A stretch of DNA of 64,000 bases from JBOHUC01 sp050733935 (GCA_050733935.1 JBOHUC010000087.1:53221-117220); one strand, 5' to 3'. Positions 35,082 to 43,971 are shown, counted from the stretch's first letter. Notes: a model not told the origin generated them from the letters alone. Program-made: numbers and translations.

Positions 35082-35100
35082 TGGCGCCCCGCGGGGGCCT

Positions 35101-36147
35101 TCACTCCTTCCAGTCCGCGATGAAGACGTTCGTCTCGCCCCGCTCCTTCGCGTCCCGGTTCGACGCGAAAACGAGGCGCTTTCCGTCCGGACTGAACATG
35201 GGGAACGAGTTGAACGGCGGGGCGTCGGTCACCTTCTCGAGGCTGCCTCCGTCGATGCCGATCAGGTAGAGCTCGAAGGAGCGGCCCTTCGGATCCTCGT
35301 GGTTCGATGCGAACAGGATCCGGTTTCCGTCCGGCGTGAAGTAGGGCGCGAACGCAGCGCCCCCGAGCTTCGTGATCTGCCGGCGGTTCTTCCCGTCGGC
35401 GTCCATGACGAAGATCTCCATCCGGCTCGGCCGGACGAGCCCCTTGCCGAGCAGGGTTGCGTAGTCGAGGAGCTGGTTCAGGCTGTCCGGCGACACGTGG
35501 CCCGCGCGGTAGACGATCTTCTTCGAGTCCGGGGAGAAGAAAGCCCCTCCGTCGTAGCCCGTGGCGTTCGTGAGGCGCTTCACGTCGGTTCCGTCGACGT
35601 TCATCGAGTAGAGCTCGAGGTCGCCGTCGCGCGCGCTCGTCCAAACGATGCGCTTTCCGTCCGGGGAGATCGTGGCCTCGGCGTCGTAGCCCGGCACGTC
35701 CGTCAAGCGCTTCACGTTCTTCCCGTCGGCATCGGCCGTGAACAGGTCGTAGTCCTTGTAGATCGCCCAGACGTAGCCCTGCGAGCGGTCGGGCGCGGGC
35801 GGACAGTCATCGCCGCCGAGGTGGGTGGACGCGTACAGGATCCGCTTTCCGTCCGGAAGCCAGTAGGCGCAGGTCGTCCGGCCCTTGCCCGTGCTTACGC
35901 GCTTCACGTTCTTCCCGTCGGCGTCCATCGTGTAGATCTGGTCGCACTTCGCACCGTCGCGTGTGCTCTGGAAGATGAGCTTCTTCCCGTCGAACGAGAA
36001 GTAGGCCTCGGCGTTCTCGCCGCCGAACGTGAGCTGGCGAACGTTCGTGAGGTGCGGTTCTTTCGGCGACTGCTGCGCGGTCGCCACGAGCGAAAGCCCG
36101 GCGACAGCGACGGCTGCGATCACGATGGCAAAGCGTCGCGCGCTCAC
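35101..36147 (-). CDS. Exported TolB/WD40-like beta-propeller
   Basis: A 348-residue exported protein. After the signal peptide (FAIVIAAVAVAGLSLVATAQ) it has at least six WD40-like PD40 blades, each with PDGK.I.F.S or DGK..RLT motifs (FDGKKLIFQSTRDG, PDGKRIVWTSARDGD, PDSKKIVYRAG, PDGNRILFASNHED, PDGKRLVFASNRD). Such propellers bind peptides or polysaccharide-associated partners; no enzyme motif is present. The GTG start has GGAGG five bases upstream and overlaps the M28 stop as GTGA, so it is translationally coupled to the peptidase gene. The upstream open frame inside the M28 gene is not coding. Confidence 0.87.
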   Translation of the reverse strand: MSARRFAIVIAAVAVAGLSLVATAQQSPKEPHLTNVRQLTFGGENAEAYFSFDGKKLIFQSTRDGAKCDQIYTMDADGKNVKRVSTGKGRTTCAYWLPDGKRILYASTHLGGDDCPPAPDRSQGYVWAIYKDYDLFTADADGKNVKRLTDVPGYDAEATISPDGKRIVWTSARDGDLELYSMNVDGTDVKRLTNATGYDGGAFFSPDSKKIVYRAGHVSPDSLNQLLDYATLLGKGLVRPSRMEIFVMDADGKNRRQITKLGGAAFAPYFTPDGNRILFASNHEDPKGRSFELYLIGIDGGSLEKVTDAPPFNSFPMFSPDGKRLVFASNRDAKERGETNVFIADWKE

Positions 36148-37991
36148 GAGGTCCTCCGCCCCAGAGTCACGGACAAGGCCTGAGGCTTTCCATCCCGCAG
36201 GATGTGCACCTGGATCACGTCGCCCGGCCGGTGCGACTGAAGGACGAACGTGAAATCGTAAATATTGTCGATCTTGACCTGGTCGATCTTCACGATCGTG
36301 TCTCCTCCTCGTATCCCCGCGGCCTGCGCCGGGCTCGACTCGCGAACGCCCGAGAGCAGGACGCCCCCTTCCGTCTGCGTGTAATCCGGAATCGATCCGA
36401 GCCACGCTCCGTGCCCGCCCCGGAGCACCATGCGCCGGGTCGTATCCTCGGTCGCGCGCTTGTACGTCACCGCGGGCAGCCGGTCGATCGCGTCCGCGGT
36501 GAGCCCCACGAACTCAGCGACCCGCGACAATCCGGCCGCATCCACCTTCTCCCACGTGTCGCTCGGGCGGTGATAGTCGGCGTGCGCGCCCGTGAAGAAC
36601 ATGAGCACGGGCCGCTGCTTCTTGTAGAACGACGTGTGATCGCTCGGGCCGTAGCCGTCCTCGCTCGTCTTGAGGTCGAAGCGGGCCCTCTCCGGGAGCG
36701 TCTGGTTCACGTTGCGCAGGAGATCCGGGAACTCGACCGCGGTCCCGATCCCCATCACCATGAGCTTGTTGTCGCGCAGGCGGCCGACCATGTCCATGTT
36801 GAGCATCGCGGCCACGCCGTCGAGCGCCATCGGGGGAAGCTCGACGAAGTACGAGGAGCCGACGAGGCCCATTTCCTCGCCGGCAAACGCAGCGAACCAG
36901 CGGTCGTGCTCCGGCGTCGCGCGTTCCTCGGCGAGCCCGACGAGGGCCGCCGTGCCCGACGCGTTGTCGTCCGCGCCCGGATGCACGAGGCCGTACTGGC
37001 GGGGCGCGAGCGAGCTCTCGCCGCCGTAGCCCAGGTGGTCGTAATGCGCGCCGATCACGATCGCGCGTCCCTCGGCTTTCCCATTTCGCACGCCGACCAC
37101 GTTCTTCGCGCGCGCGACCTTGCGCTCGAGCCCGACGGCGATCTCGACCGTGTCCGGAAACGCGACCGAATGGGGCACCTGACCGACGTCGATCGCCTCT
37201 TGGAGCCTTGTGATCGTGAGCCCGTGGCGAACGAGCAGCGAGTCCGCGATCGCCCGCGTGATCGAAGCCGCGAGGAGCCCGGACGACATGTACGCGGCGT
37301 CCGGACGCAAACGCGAGAGCTCCTCCTCCCCCGTCCGGTAGCGCGGACCGGTGACGAGGAGGAGGCCCGTCGCGCCGTGCTCGCGCGCGTTGATCGCCTT
37401 CGTCCGGAGATCGCTGTGCACGGTCGGGAGGCGGCCCTCGAAGCGGCTCGTGGAATCGTCCTCGCCGGGCTCGTAGCGAAGCACGATCACGACGCGATCC
37501 TTGACGTCGAGCGTGGCGTAATCGTCGTAGCCGTATTCGGGGGCGGTGATGCCGTAGCCGGCGAACACGATCGGCGCCCGCGTCCGCCCCGAGGAGGAAA
37601 ACCCGAGCGGCAGGTAGTCGGATCCGATGCGCCACGGGCCGCCGCGGCGGGTCACGAGCGCGTTCTCGCCTTCGAGAAGCTCGACTCCCGTGTTGATGTC
37701 GAACGTCTGGAAGAACGTTCCGCCGTCGCCGCCCGGACGAAGACCCGCGGCCTCGAAGCGCCGCGCGAGGTATTCCGCCGCGCGATCGAGCCCGGGCGTC
37801 CCTGGGCCGCGTCCGGTCCACGCAGTGTCGGACAGCGTCTTCACGGTCGCCTGAAGCTCGGCCGGCGCAAGCGGATCGGCGGCGGCCGACGCCGGGCGCG
37901 CGCCGAACGCGCAGAAAGCGGCGATCGACGCTCCTGCGAGCGCGGCGGCGAGGACAAGTGTTCTCAGGAATGCGAGGGAACGCCCGGACAT
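36144..37991 (-). CDS. Exported M28-family aminopeptidase with protease-associated and PDZ domains
   Basis: A 615-residue exported metallopeptidase. The signal peptide ends ASAA; then a PA domain (ENALVTRRGGPWRIG... DVKDRVVIVLRYEPG) is inserted as usual. The two-zinc catalytic domain follows, with ligands in GAHYDHLG, GADDNASG (Asp), GEEMGLVGS (Glu-Glu), NMDMVGR and the later DHTSFY histidine. A PDZ domain ends the protein (GVLLSGVRESSPAQAAGIRGGD). It is the first gene of the operon with TolB-like propeller, zinc peptidase and ATP-grasp ligase. The start ATG sits back to back with the DASS gene region. Confidence 0.92.
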   Translation of the reverse strand: MSGRSLAFLRTLVLAAALAGASIAAFCAFGARPASAAADPLAPAELQATVKTLSDTAWTGRGPGTPGLDRAAEYLARRFEAAGLRPGGDGGTFFQTFDINTGVELLEGENALVTRRGGPWRIGSDYLPLGFSSSGRTRAPIVFAGYGITAPEYGYDDYATLDVKDRVVIVLRYEPGEDDSTSRFEGRLPTVHSDLRTKAINAREHGATGLLLVTGPRYRTGEEELSRLRPDAAYMSSGLLAASITRAIADSLLVRHGLTITRLQEAIDVGQVPHSVAFPDTVEIAVGLERKVARAKNVVGVRNGKAEGRAIVIGAHYDHLGYGGESSLAPRQYGLVHPGADDNASGTAALVGLAEERATPEHDRWFAAFAGEEMGLVGSSYFVELPPMALDGVAAMLNMDMVGRLRDNKLMVMGIGTAVEFPDLLRNVNQTLPERARFDLKTSEDGYGPSDHTSFYKKQRPVLMFFTGAHADYHRPSDTWEKVDAAGLSRVAEFVGLTADAIDRLPAVTYKRATEDTTRRMVLRGGHGAWLGSIPDYTQTEGGVLLSGVRESSPAQAAGIRGGDTIVKIDQVKIDNIYDFTFVLQSHRPGDVIQVHILRDGKPQALSVTLGRRTS

Positions 37992-38124
37992 GGCCGCATT
38001 TCACCACACGGCCGCGCAGCGGGCAACCGCGCGCTCTTCCGTTCTCGACCCGGTGTGTGCGAGACTGCGCCGCCATGGCTCGCCTGCGCACACTCCCCGA
38101 CCACGCGCACGAAGGATTCGCCCG

Positions 38125-39558
38125 TTGAGTCGAAGAACGGCGATCGGGCTCTCGCTCGCGATCGCGGCCGCCGTGCTTCTCTTCTTCTTCTCTCCGCCCG
38201 GTCTGAGCCCGGAAGCCCGCCGGCTCGCCGCCGTGTGGGGCGTCGTCGTCGTCCTGTGGATCTCCGAGGCGATTCCGCTCGCCGTGACCGCGATGCTCGC
38301 GCCGTCGCTCGCGGTCCTGTTCGGCGTCGCTCCGGTGCGCGACGCGTTCGCCGGCTTCGGCGACCCGGTGCTGTACCTCCTCGTCGGCTCGTTCTTCCTC
38401 GCGCGCGCGTTCGAGCTCTCCGGCCTGGGGCGCCGGTTCGCGTACTCGATCCTCACGCTGCCCGGCATCGCGGGGCATCCGATGCGGATCCTTCCCGTGT
38501 ACGGATCGATCTGCTACGCGATCTCGATGTGGACGAGCAACACGGCCACGACGGCACTCATGTTTCCGATCGGGCTGTCGGTGCTCAAAGCGATCGAGGA
38601 TGGCCGCACGAAGGGACGCTACGCAACGTGTCTCCTTCTCCTGTGCGCGTTCGGCGCTTCGATCGGTGGGCTCGCCACGCCGGTCGGAACTCCGCCCAAT
38701 CTCATTGGACTCGGCCTCATCGAGCGCGCGATCGGGCACCGGCCGACGTTCCTCGAGTGGATGGCGGTCGCGGTCCCGGTCTCGCTCGTGATGCTCGCGG
38801 GGCTCATGGCGCTCTTCCTCTTTGCGGTGCGGAACGACCCGGCGGCACAACCGCGTCCGACCCCGGGGCTCCTCGCAGAGCGGGCCACGTTCGGGCCCTG
38901 GAGCCTGCGCGAGAAGGTCGTGCTCGGCGTGTTCCTGTTCACGGTCGTGCTGTGGCTTGCGCCCGGATTCGTCGCGGTCGTCGCCGGAGACGCAGCGCCG
39001 GTCTCGCGCCGCATCGCGGCCCTCCTGCCCGAATCGGTCGCGGCCCTTCTCGGCGCAGGGCTCCTCTTCATCGTGCCCGCCGGGGGTCGTCCCGCACTCC
39101 TGTGGGACGAGGGGTACGACATCGACTGGAGTACGATCGTCCTGTTCGGCGGCGGGATCTGCCTCGGAACGCTCATGCTGTCGAGCGGACTCGCCGGGAG
39201 CCTGGGCGAAATACTCCGGGCGGCGTCCGGCGTGACCTCGCCGATCGGAGTCGTAGCACTCGTCTCGGGGCTCGCGATCTTCCTGTCCGAGTCGAGCTCG
39301 AACACGGCGTCCGCCACGCTCATCGTTCCGATCGCGATCGCGATGAGCACCGCGGTCCAGATCGACCCGGTCGCGCCCGCGCTCGCCGCGACAGCCGCGT
39401 CGAGCCTCGGGTTCATGCTGCCGGTCTCGACCGCGCCGAACGCAATTGTGTTCGGGTCGGGCCGGATCCGCCTCATCGATATGGCGCGCTACGGGATCGC
39501 GCTCGATCTGTTCGGTTTCGTCGTCCTCGTCGTGACGGCCGCCCTGCTTCTCCGCTAG
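38125..39558 (+). CDS. DASS (SLC13) sodium/anion symporter
   Basis: A 477-residue multi-helix transporter of the divalent anion:Na+ symporter family (dicarboxylates, citrate or sulfate). Both family signature SNT motifs are seen: SNTATTALMFP in the first half and SSNTASATLIVP in the second, each after a re-entrant loop. The start is taken at TTG 38125 (GAAGGA at 38111-38116), since the frame is open from the opposite-strand M28 start but the earlier residues look non-coding. The O-methyltransferase follows 17 bp after the stop. Substrate cannot be told from sequence. Confidence 0.88.
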   Translation: MSRRTAIGLSLAIAAAVLLFFFSPPGLSPEARRLAAVWGVVVVLWISEAIPLAVTAMLAPSLAVLFGVAPVRDAFAGFGDPVLYLLVGSFFLARAFELSGLGRRFAYSILTLPGIAGHPMRILPVYGSICYAISMWTSNTATTALMFPIGLSVLKAIEDGRTKGRYATCLLLLCAFGASIGGLATPVGTPPNLIGLGLIERAIGHRPTFLEWMAVAVPVSLVMLAGLMALFLFAVRNDPAAQPRPTPGLLAERATFGPWSLREKVVLGVFLFTVVLWLAPGFVAVVAGDAAPVSRRIAALLPESVAALLGAGLLFIVPAGGRPALLWDEGYDIDWSTIVLFGGGICLGTLMLSSGLAGSLGEILRAASGVTSPIGVVALVSGLAIFLSESSSNTASATLIVPIAIAMSTAVQIDPVAPALAATAASSLGFMLPVSTAPNAIVFGSGRIRLIDMARYGIALDLFGFVVLVVTAALLLR

Positions 39559-39575
39559 CCGTTCAGGAGGCTTCC

Positions 39576-40241
39576 ATGGAGCTCACCGAATCGTTGCGCG
39601 ACCAACTGTCCGAATACGTCTGTACGACCTTCGCTCCCGAGGACGACGTGCTCAAGACGCTCGTGCCTCGGGCCCAGGCCGCGGGGCTTCCTGCAATCCA
39701 GGTGTCGTCGGAGGTCGGACAGCTCCTCCACATCCTGGTGCGCGCGATCGGGGCGCGAAACGTGCTCGAGATCGGCACGCTCGGCGGATACAGCGGGATC
39801 TGGATGGTGCGGGCCCTTCCCGCGGACGGGAAACTCCTCACGCTCGAGATCGAGCCGGCACACGCGACGTTCGCGCGCGAGCAGTTCGAGCGGGCCGGGC
39901 TCGCCGAGCGCGTGGATATCCGCCTCGGTCCCGCTCTTTTCACGCTGCGCGCGATGCCCGCGACACCCGCGTTCGACTTCGCGTTCATCGACGCTGACAA
40001 GACCGGCTACCCGGACTACCTGGAGGAGGTCCTGCCCCGAATGCGGCCGGGCGGGATCATCGCGGCCGACAACGTGCTCCACATGACGAGCTGGGAAAAA
40101 CCGATCTTCGACCGCACGGCGGATCAGCCGGCGCTCCTTGCGATCCGGAAGTTCAACGAACGGCTTGCGACCGATCCAAGGCTGCGCTCTGTGATCGTTC
40201 CGATGCGGGACGGGGTGGCGATCGCGCTCGTCGCGCGCTGA
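39576..40241 (+). CDS. Class I O-methyltransferase (catechol/caffeoyl-CoA type)
   Basis: A 221-residue cytoplasmic SAM-dependent methyltransferase of the O-methyltransferase family 3 group. Motif I is VLEIGTLGGYSGIWMVRAL; the acidic strand is LLTLEIEPAHATFARE. The metal-binding aspartates are in DFAFIDADKTGYPDYLEEVLP and GGIIAADNVL, typical of the family. AGGAGG at 39565-39570 gives the start. The acceptor is probably a phenolic or hydroxylated small molecule. It converges with the minus-strand propeller gene, with 18 bp between their stops. Confidence 0.9.
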   Translation: MELTESLRDQLSEYVCTTFAPEDDVLKTLVPRAQAAGLPAIQVSSEVGQLLHILVRAIGARNVLEIGTLGGYSGIWMVRALPADGKLLTLEIEPAHATFAREQFERAGLAERVDIRLGPALFTLRAMPATPAFDFAFIDADKTGYPDYLEEVLPRMRPGGIIAADNVLHMTSWEKPIFDRTADQPALLAIRKFNERLATDPRLRSVIVPMRDGVAIALVAR

Positions 40242-40259
40242 ACGGAACGCGGTCCTCGG

Positions 40260-41225
40260 CTAGCGGCGGTAGCGCGCCTTGAGGGAGCCCCAGGTCAGGG
40301 GCGTTGCGGGCGTCGTCGCGTGCGGAGGCACCCAGGTGACGTACGCCGGGCCCCCGCCCGGGAAGAAGATGTGCACGAAGTCGAGCTCGAGATCCGTGAG
40401 TAGAATCTCACCGAAGCTCGTGCCGACGACGAGCTCGCCCGTCGCCGAGCAATCGATGTCGACCGGAAGCGGCAAACCCGATGGGAACGCGTCGACCAGC
40501 GTCGCAGTTGCGTCATACCGGCGAATGGTGCCCTCGCCATCCACGGTGTAGACGTCGCCGTTCGACCCGACTGTCATCGCCACGAATGGATTGGGGAGCA
40601 GGAGCTGGTCCACGGCCTCGAGCGTCACGGGATCGAAGATCCAGATGAGGGCAAGCCCCGCGAGGAGCGCGTAGATCCGTCCGTTGGGAGCGGTGGCGAC
40701 GTCCGAGAAGTCGAACCCGGACGCGAAGCGCTGCTTGGCCGTGATGTCGGGTGTGTTGAAGCGGAGAAGGCCGTTTTCGGCGCCGTCGAGGGTTCCCGTG
40801 TCGGTCGCGACGAGGGCCGACACGCTGCTCGCAAGTCCTCCGAAGCCTGGAATCTCGGAGGTGCTGAACCCTGTGAGCGTCTCGTGGCTCCAGGTGCGGA
40901 GCGCCGGGTCGTACACGCTGAGCCAGGGATGCGCGGCACCGTTGTAGACCGCGACCCGGGCCTCCTGATCGAACGCGACGTCGCGCAGCGGATTCTCGAC
41001 CGTCCGAATTCCTCCGGGATACGGAACCGGAAGGTCTCCCACGCGCGTTCCGTCGACGCGGTATTCCTCGATCACCGCTCCCCGTGCGACCACGAGGTTT
41101 CCGTACGTGTAAGCCGCGGCGGAACCGATCCCCCACGCGAGCGCGAGCCCGAAAGCAAGGACGAGGGAGAGGGCTCCAGGGCCGGGTCGGCCGCTTATCG
41201 TTCGATGGCGATCGGAGTGTTTCAC
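40260..41225 (-). CDS. Exported beta-propeller protein, function unknown
   Basis: A 321-residue exported protein. The signal peptide is Arg-rich then hydrophobic (GALSLVLAFGLALAWGIGSAAAY). The rest has propeller-like repeats of about 40 residues with Y..DG and G.....D strands (NLVVARGAVIEEYRVDGTRVG, NGDVYTVDGEGTIRRYDATATLV, ELVVGTSFGEILLTDLELDFVH). I do not see a lactonase or PQQ catalytic signature. A GTG start with AGGA just upstream fits. Single gene. Confidence 0.75.
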   Translation of the reverse strand: MKHSDRHRTISGRPGPGALSLVLAFGLALAWGIGSAAAYTYGNLVVARGAVIEEYRVDGTRVGDLPVPYPGGIRTVENPLRDVAFDQEARVAVYNGAAHPWLSVYDPALRTWSHETLTGFSTSEIPGFGGLASSVSALVATDTGTLDGAENGLLRFNTPDITAKQRFASGFDFSDVATAPNGRIYALLAGLALIWIFDPVTLEAVDQLLLPNPFVAMTVGSNGDVYTVDGEGTIRRYDATATLVDAFPSGLPLPVDIDCSATGELVVGTSFGEILLTDLELDFVHIFFPGGGPAYVTWVPPHATTPATPLTWGSLKARYRR

Positions 41226-41290
41226 AGGATCCTCGCGCGCGGACGGGAACGACTCCGCGACGCCGACGATGCTACCACGCCGGCACCGGC

Positions 41291-41320
41291 AAAAAGCGCC
41301 CGGACGAACCGTCCGGGCGC
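41291..41320 (-). terminator. Rho-independent terminator of the YceI gene
   Basis: On the minus strand a perfect 10-bp stem GCGCCCGGAC / GTCCGGGCGC around a 5-base loop is followed by TTTTTGCC. It starts 35 bases after the yceI-like stop. Confidence 0.88.
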
Positions 41321-41354
41321 TTCCCGATCCCAGTGCTGAAGGGTCTGCGCGCCG

Positions 41355-42038
41355 CTACTTCTTGGTCTCGCCCCCCGTTCCCGACCCGCTCGCCGCACCC
41401 GCGGCCGCCGGCTGCGGCTCGGGCGGCGCCGCGGTCAGCGCCTCGACTTCGATCTCGAGCACGACCTCGTCCGACAGAAGCGTGCCGCCGTGGTCGAGCG
41501 CGCGGTTCCAGTTGATGCCGAAGTCCTTGCGGTTGATGGTCCCGGTGGCGCCGAATCCGGCGACGCTCCGGCCCCGATTGCCCGCCATGAAGCCGCCGAT
41601 CGCGACGTCGAGCGTGACGGGCTTCGTCACGCCCCGCATCGTGAGGTCGCCGGTCATCGTGCCCTTCCCGTCCTTGATGTTCACGGACTTCGAGACGAAC
41701 GTGATCGTCGGGTGGTTCGCCGTATCGAAGAAGTCCGCCGTCCTCAGGTGGCCGTCACGCTTTTCGTTGTTCGTGTTGATGCTCGCGGCATCGATCTTCA
41801 CGTTCACCTGGCCCTTCGAGAGATCGGCTTCGTCCGCGACGATCGTGCCCTCGACTGTTTTGAACTCGCCCCTCACCTGCGCCACCATGTGACGGACGCG
41901 AAACCCGACGCGCGTGTGCGTGTTGTCGATCAGGTAGGTCTTGGCTTCCGCCGCGACGAGCGACGGGAGCGTCCCCGTCAGAAGGAGGACACCGGCAACT
42001 GCGGCCAGCCGGGACGGGCGTAGGATCGAACGAAGCAT
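41355..42038 (-). CDS. YceI-family periplasmic lipid-binding protein
   Basis: A 227-residue exported protein. The signal peptide (LAAVAGVLLLTGTLPSLVAAEA) precedes the YceI lipocalin-like domain: YLIDNTHTRVGFRVRHMVAQVRGEF (strand pair with the conserved D.xH.....R motif), INTNNEKRDGHLRTADFFD, PTITFVSKS and the final FGINWNRALDHGGTLLSDEV. The family binds isoprenoid quinone or polyprenoid chains. The C-terminal tail is Ala/Pro/Gly-rich (PPEPQPAAAGAASGSGTGG). GAGGAG lies six bases before ATG 42038. Single gene, closed by the terminator at 41291-41320. Confidence 0.93.
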   Translation of the reverse strand: MLRSILRPSRLAAVAGVLLLTGTLPSLVAAEAKTYLIDNTHTRVGFRVRHMVAQVRGEFKTVEGTIVADEADLSKGQVNVKIDAASINTNNEKRDGHLRTADFFDTANHPTITFVSKSVNIKDGKGTMTGDLTMRGVTKPVTLDVAIGGFMAGNRGRSVAGFGATGTINRKDFGINWNRALDHGGTLLSDEVVLEIEVEALTAAPPEPQPAAAGAASGSGTGGETKK

Positions 42039-42207
42039 GAACGTCTCCTCGGGTCGGGGGACCATGTTGTCGGCGGGTTGGCATAAGGATAGCCGATCCA
42101 CTCCGCCTTGGATGCCGCCCGCAAGGACGATTCGGCGACCGCGGGGGCGGCTTTGACAGAGACTTGAAGAAAACGGGGTGCGAGCTTCCGTTCGGGCTTC
42201 CCGGCGA

Positions 42208-42417
42208 TCAGCCTCTCGCCGGTGCCTGCTCCTCGATGCAGAGCGGATCCCGATGGTTCGCGTCGGGAAGATGCGCGTCCCAACAGTCGGGCGAGCAGAA
42301 ATGGAGCGGCAACCGTTTTCGATTGCACGTCGAAACCGAGCAACGGTACCAGAGGGCGCCGTAGCGAATCGGCTTCTTACAGATGTTGCACGCGTGCCAG
42401 ACGGATGGATCGGCCAT
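42208..42417 (-). CDS. Small cysteine-rich zinc-binding protein
   Basis: A 69-residue protein with a run of cysteines: CNICKKPI, RCSVSTC, FCSPDCWDAH and a final C near HRDPLC. This suggests a treble-clef/zinc-ribbon fold, similar in look to HIT-type or 'zinc-ribbon' small proteins. AGAGGGG precedes the ATG. It is 23 bp downstream of the isoprenylcysteine methyltransferase gene on the same strand, so it is likely the last gene of the EF-P transcript. Function unknown. Confidence 0.7.
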   Translation of the reverse strand: MADPSVWHACNICKKPIRYGALWYRCSVSTCNRKRLPLHFCSPDCWDAHLPDANHRDPLCIEEQAPARG

Positions 42418-42440
42418 CGAGCCCCTCTCCCTGAAGCTCC

Positions 42441-42890
42441 CTAGAACCAGCGCCTGACGCGCGCGCGATACGCGCGATAGGCATCGCCGAAACGCGCTTC
42501 GAGATGGAGTTCCTCGGGACCCACGATGAGCGGGTGCACGAGGGCGAACGCGACCGCCACCGAGACGAGCGGTGCGAGCGCGTTCGCGAACACCGCGATC
42601 CCGACGCAGTTAACCGTCGCCCCGATGTACATCGGGTTGCGCGACCAACGGTAAGGCCCGCTCGTGACGAGCGCGGCCGCCGGCTCGTTCGGGAACATGC
42701 TCGTCCCGGCCCGCCGGAACTGTCGGATCGCGATCAGCGAGAGCACGGGGCCCCCGAAAACGAGCGCGAGCCCGGTCCAGCGCACGAAAGGCAAAGCGCC
42801 TTCCCCGACGAGAGGAATCGGGCGCCAGGCATGGATCAGGAAGCCCACCGCCAGAAGTCCGTAGAACAGAATGGGCGGATAGCAGCGCAT
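42441..42890 (-). CDS. Isoprenylcysteine carboxyl methyltransferase-like membrane protein
   Basis: A 149-residue protein with about four transmembrane helices. It carries the family motif GPYRWSRNPMYIG followed by a helix and then EELHLEARFGDAYRAYRARVRRWF at the end, where the E..L...FG..Y..Y segment is diagnostic of the ICMT/PEMT-like family. In bacteria it may methylate phenolic or isoprenoid carboxylates; the substrate is unknown. It starts 13 bp after the EF-P stop, so they are co-transcribed. No clear ribosome site precedes its ATG. Confidence 0.85.
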   Translation of the reverse strand: MRCYPPILFYGLLAVGFLIHAWRPIPLVGEGALPFVRWTGLALVFGGPVLSLIAIRQFRRAGTSMFPNEPAAALVTSGPYRWSRNPMYIGATVNCVGIAVFANALAPLVSVAVAFALVHPLIVGPEELHLEARFGDAYRAYRARVRRWF

Positions 42891-42903
42891 CCGCGGGCCG
42901 CGG

Positions 42904-43464
42904 CTAGACTCGTTCGACGTACTTTCCGGAATCGGTGTCCACCTTGATCCTGTCGCCCGGCTTGATGAACCCGGGCACCATCACTTCGATGCCGGTCTCG
43001 AGCTTCGCCGGCTTCTGAAACGCCTTCGCCGTGTCGCCGCGCGTCGCGGCCTGCTCCGTCTCCACGACCTCGAGCTCGACCGTCGCCGGGAAGTCGATCG
43101 TGACGATCTCGCTTCCCCGCATGAGCAGGTTCAGGACCATCCCGTCCTTGAGGAACCCGGCGTGGTCCTCGATCTTCGCCCGCTCGATTGTGAGCTGGTC
43201 GAACGACTCGGTGTTCATGAAGTGGAAGTCGTCGCCCGAGGCGTACAGGAATTGTACCGCCGTCGGCTCGAGGCGGACGTCCACGATCTTCTCGCCCGAG
43301 TTCCAGGTCTCGTCGATGACCCGCCCGGTCTTGAGGTTCTTGAGCTTGGTGCGGACGAACGCTCCGCCCTTGCCGGGCTTCACGTGCTGGAACTCGACGA
43401 TGCGGTAGAGGTCGTTCTTGTGCTCGATGATGAGTCCGTTCTTGATGTCGGCGGTCGTGGCCAA
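42904..43464 (-). CDS. efp: Translation elongation factor P
   Basis: A 186-residue factor that rescues ribosomes stalled at polyproline. The N-terminal KOW-like domain carries the modification loop HVKPGKGGAF, with Lys32 at the tip, the lysine-type EF-P normally modified by EpmA/EpmB. Two OB domains follow (EKIVDVRLEPTAVQFLYASGDDFHFMNTESFDQ; FPATVELEVVETE; KVDTDSGKYVERV). The start is TTG at 43464 with GGAG five bases upstream; no ATG fits. It is first in a three-gene run with the ICMT-like and zinc-ribbon genes, divergent from the sigma-54-driven operon. No epmA or epmB is nearby. Confidence 0.94.
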   Translation of the reverse strand: MATTADIKNGLIIEHKNDLYRIVEFQHVKPGKGGAFVRTKLKNLKTGRVIDETWNSGEKIVDVRLEPTAVQFLYASGDDFHFMNTESFDQLTIERAKIEDHAGFLKDGMVLNLLMRGSEIVTIDFPATVELEVVETEQAATRGDTAKAFQKPAKLETGIEVMVPGFIKPGDRIKVDTDSGKYVERV

Positions 43465-43668
43465 AGGAGCTCCGGATTCGGGGGATTTGGGACCGCGCGG
43501 CCGGCCGGGCGTCGCGGGATTCGCCCCGCGAAACTATTTCACCCGTCATTGGCATGCGCGCACTTTCTACAAACGACTCTCCTTTTCGTCCCGATCGGGC
43601 CCCCGGACGGATTCTGCACGATCCACGCAAGATGCAATCCCTCAATGACTTGAGTCCGCCGACCCTGG
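43465..43668. other. Upstream region of the sigma-54 promoter and EF-P
   Basis: Two hundred bases without a gene, between the EF-P start and the sigma-54 promoter. An enhancer-binding protein site would be expected here for the sigma-54 promoter; I see a palindrome-like GGCATGCGCGC around 43551-43562 but nothing conclusive. Confidence 0.45.
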
Positions 43669-43683
43669 TGGCACGCCGCTTGC
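43669..43683 (+). promoter_or_regulatory. Consensus sigma-54 (RpoN) promoter
   Basis: TGGCACGCCGCTTGC matches the RpoN consensus TGGCACG-N4-TTGC at every defined position, with correct GG-to-GC spacing of ten bases. It points to the 43822 operon, giving a leader of about 125 bases. Confidence 0.85.
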
Positions 43684-43821
43684 GACTTTGCCCCCTCGAA
43701 CGGGCCCGATCAGCCCGTCCGAAAGGGTCGCGTTAGGTCCGGCCGATTGCTTGAGGGTGAGCGCAACGCGGACACCCGGTCGGCCTGCGCGGCCCGTTCC
43801 GACAGCGGGAGGGAGAACGAC

Positions 43822-43971
43822 ATGTTCTGGGCGGTTGCCGTGGTCCTTGTCGTTCTCTGGCTCGTGGGCTTGATCACGAACTTCACGCTGGGCGGCTTCA
43901 TCCACGTGCTTCTCGTGCTCGCGATCGCGAGCGTGCTCATTCGATTGATCGAAGGGCGCCGCCCAGTCTGA
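43822..43971 (+). CDS. Small Lmo0937-type membrane protein
   Basis: A 49-residue membrane protein with two short helices (FWAVAVVLVVLWLVGLI and FIHVLLVLAIASVLIRLI) and the ending EGRRPV. This is the layout of the Lmo0937/DUF5670 family, small proteins seen next to stress genes in many bacteria. GGGAGGGAG lies before the ATG. It is the first gene behind the sigma-54 promoter and is followed 15 bp later by another two-helix protein, so it is probably part of an envelope-stress operon. Confidence 0.82.
   Translation: MFWAVAVVLVVLWLVGLITNFTLGGFIHVLLVLAIASVLIRLIEGRRPV

Noticed and set aside
36204..40241. A 1345-codon open frame covering the antisense of the M28 gene, the DASS gene in another frame and the O-methyltransferase.
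   Set aside because: Only the last 221 codons (from 39576) look like protein; the rest is high-G+C shadow of genes in other frames.
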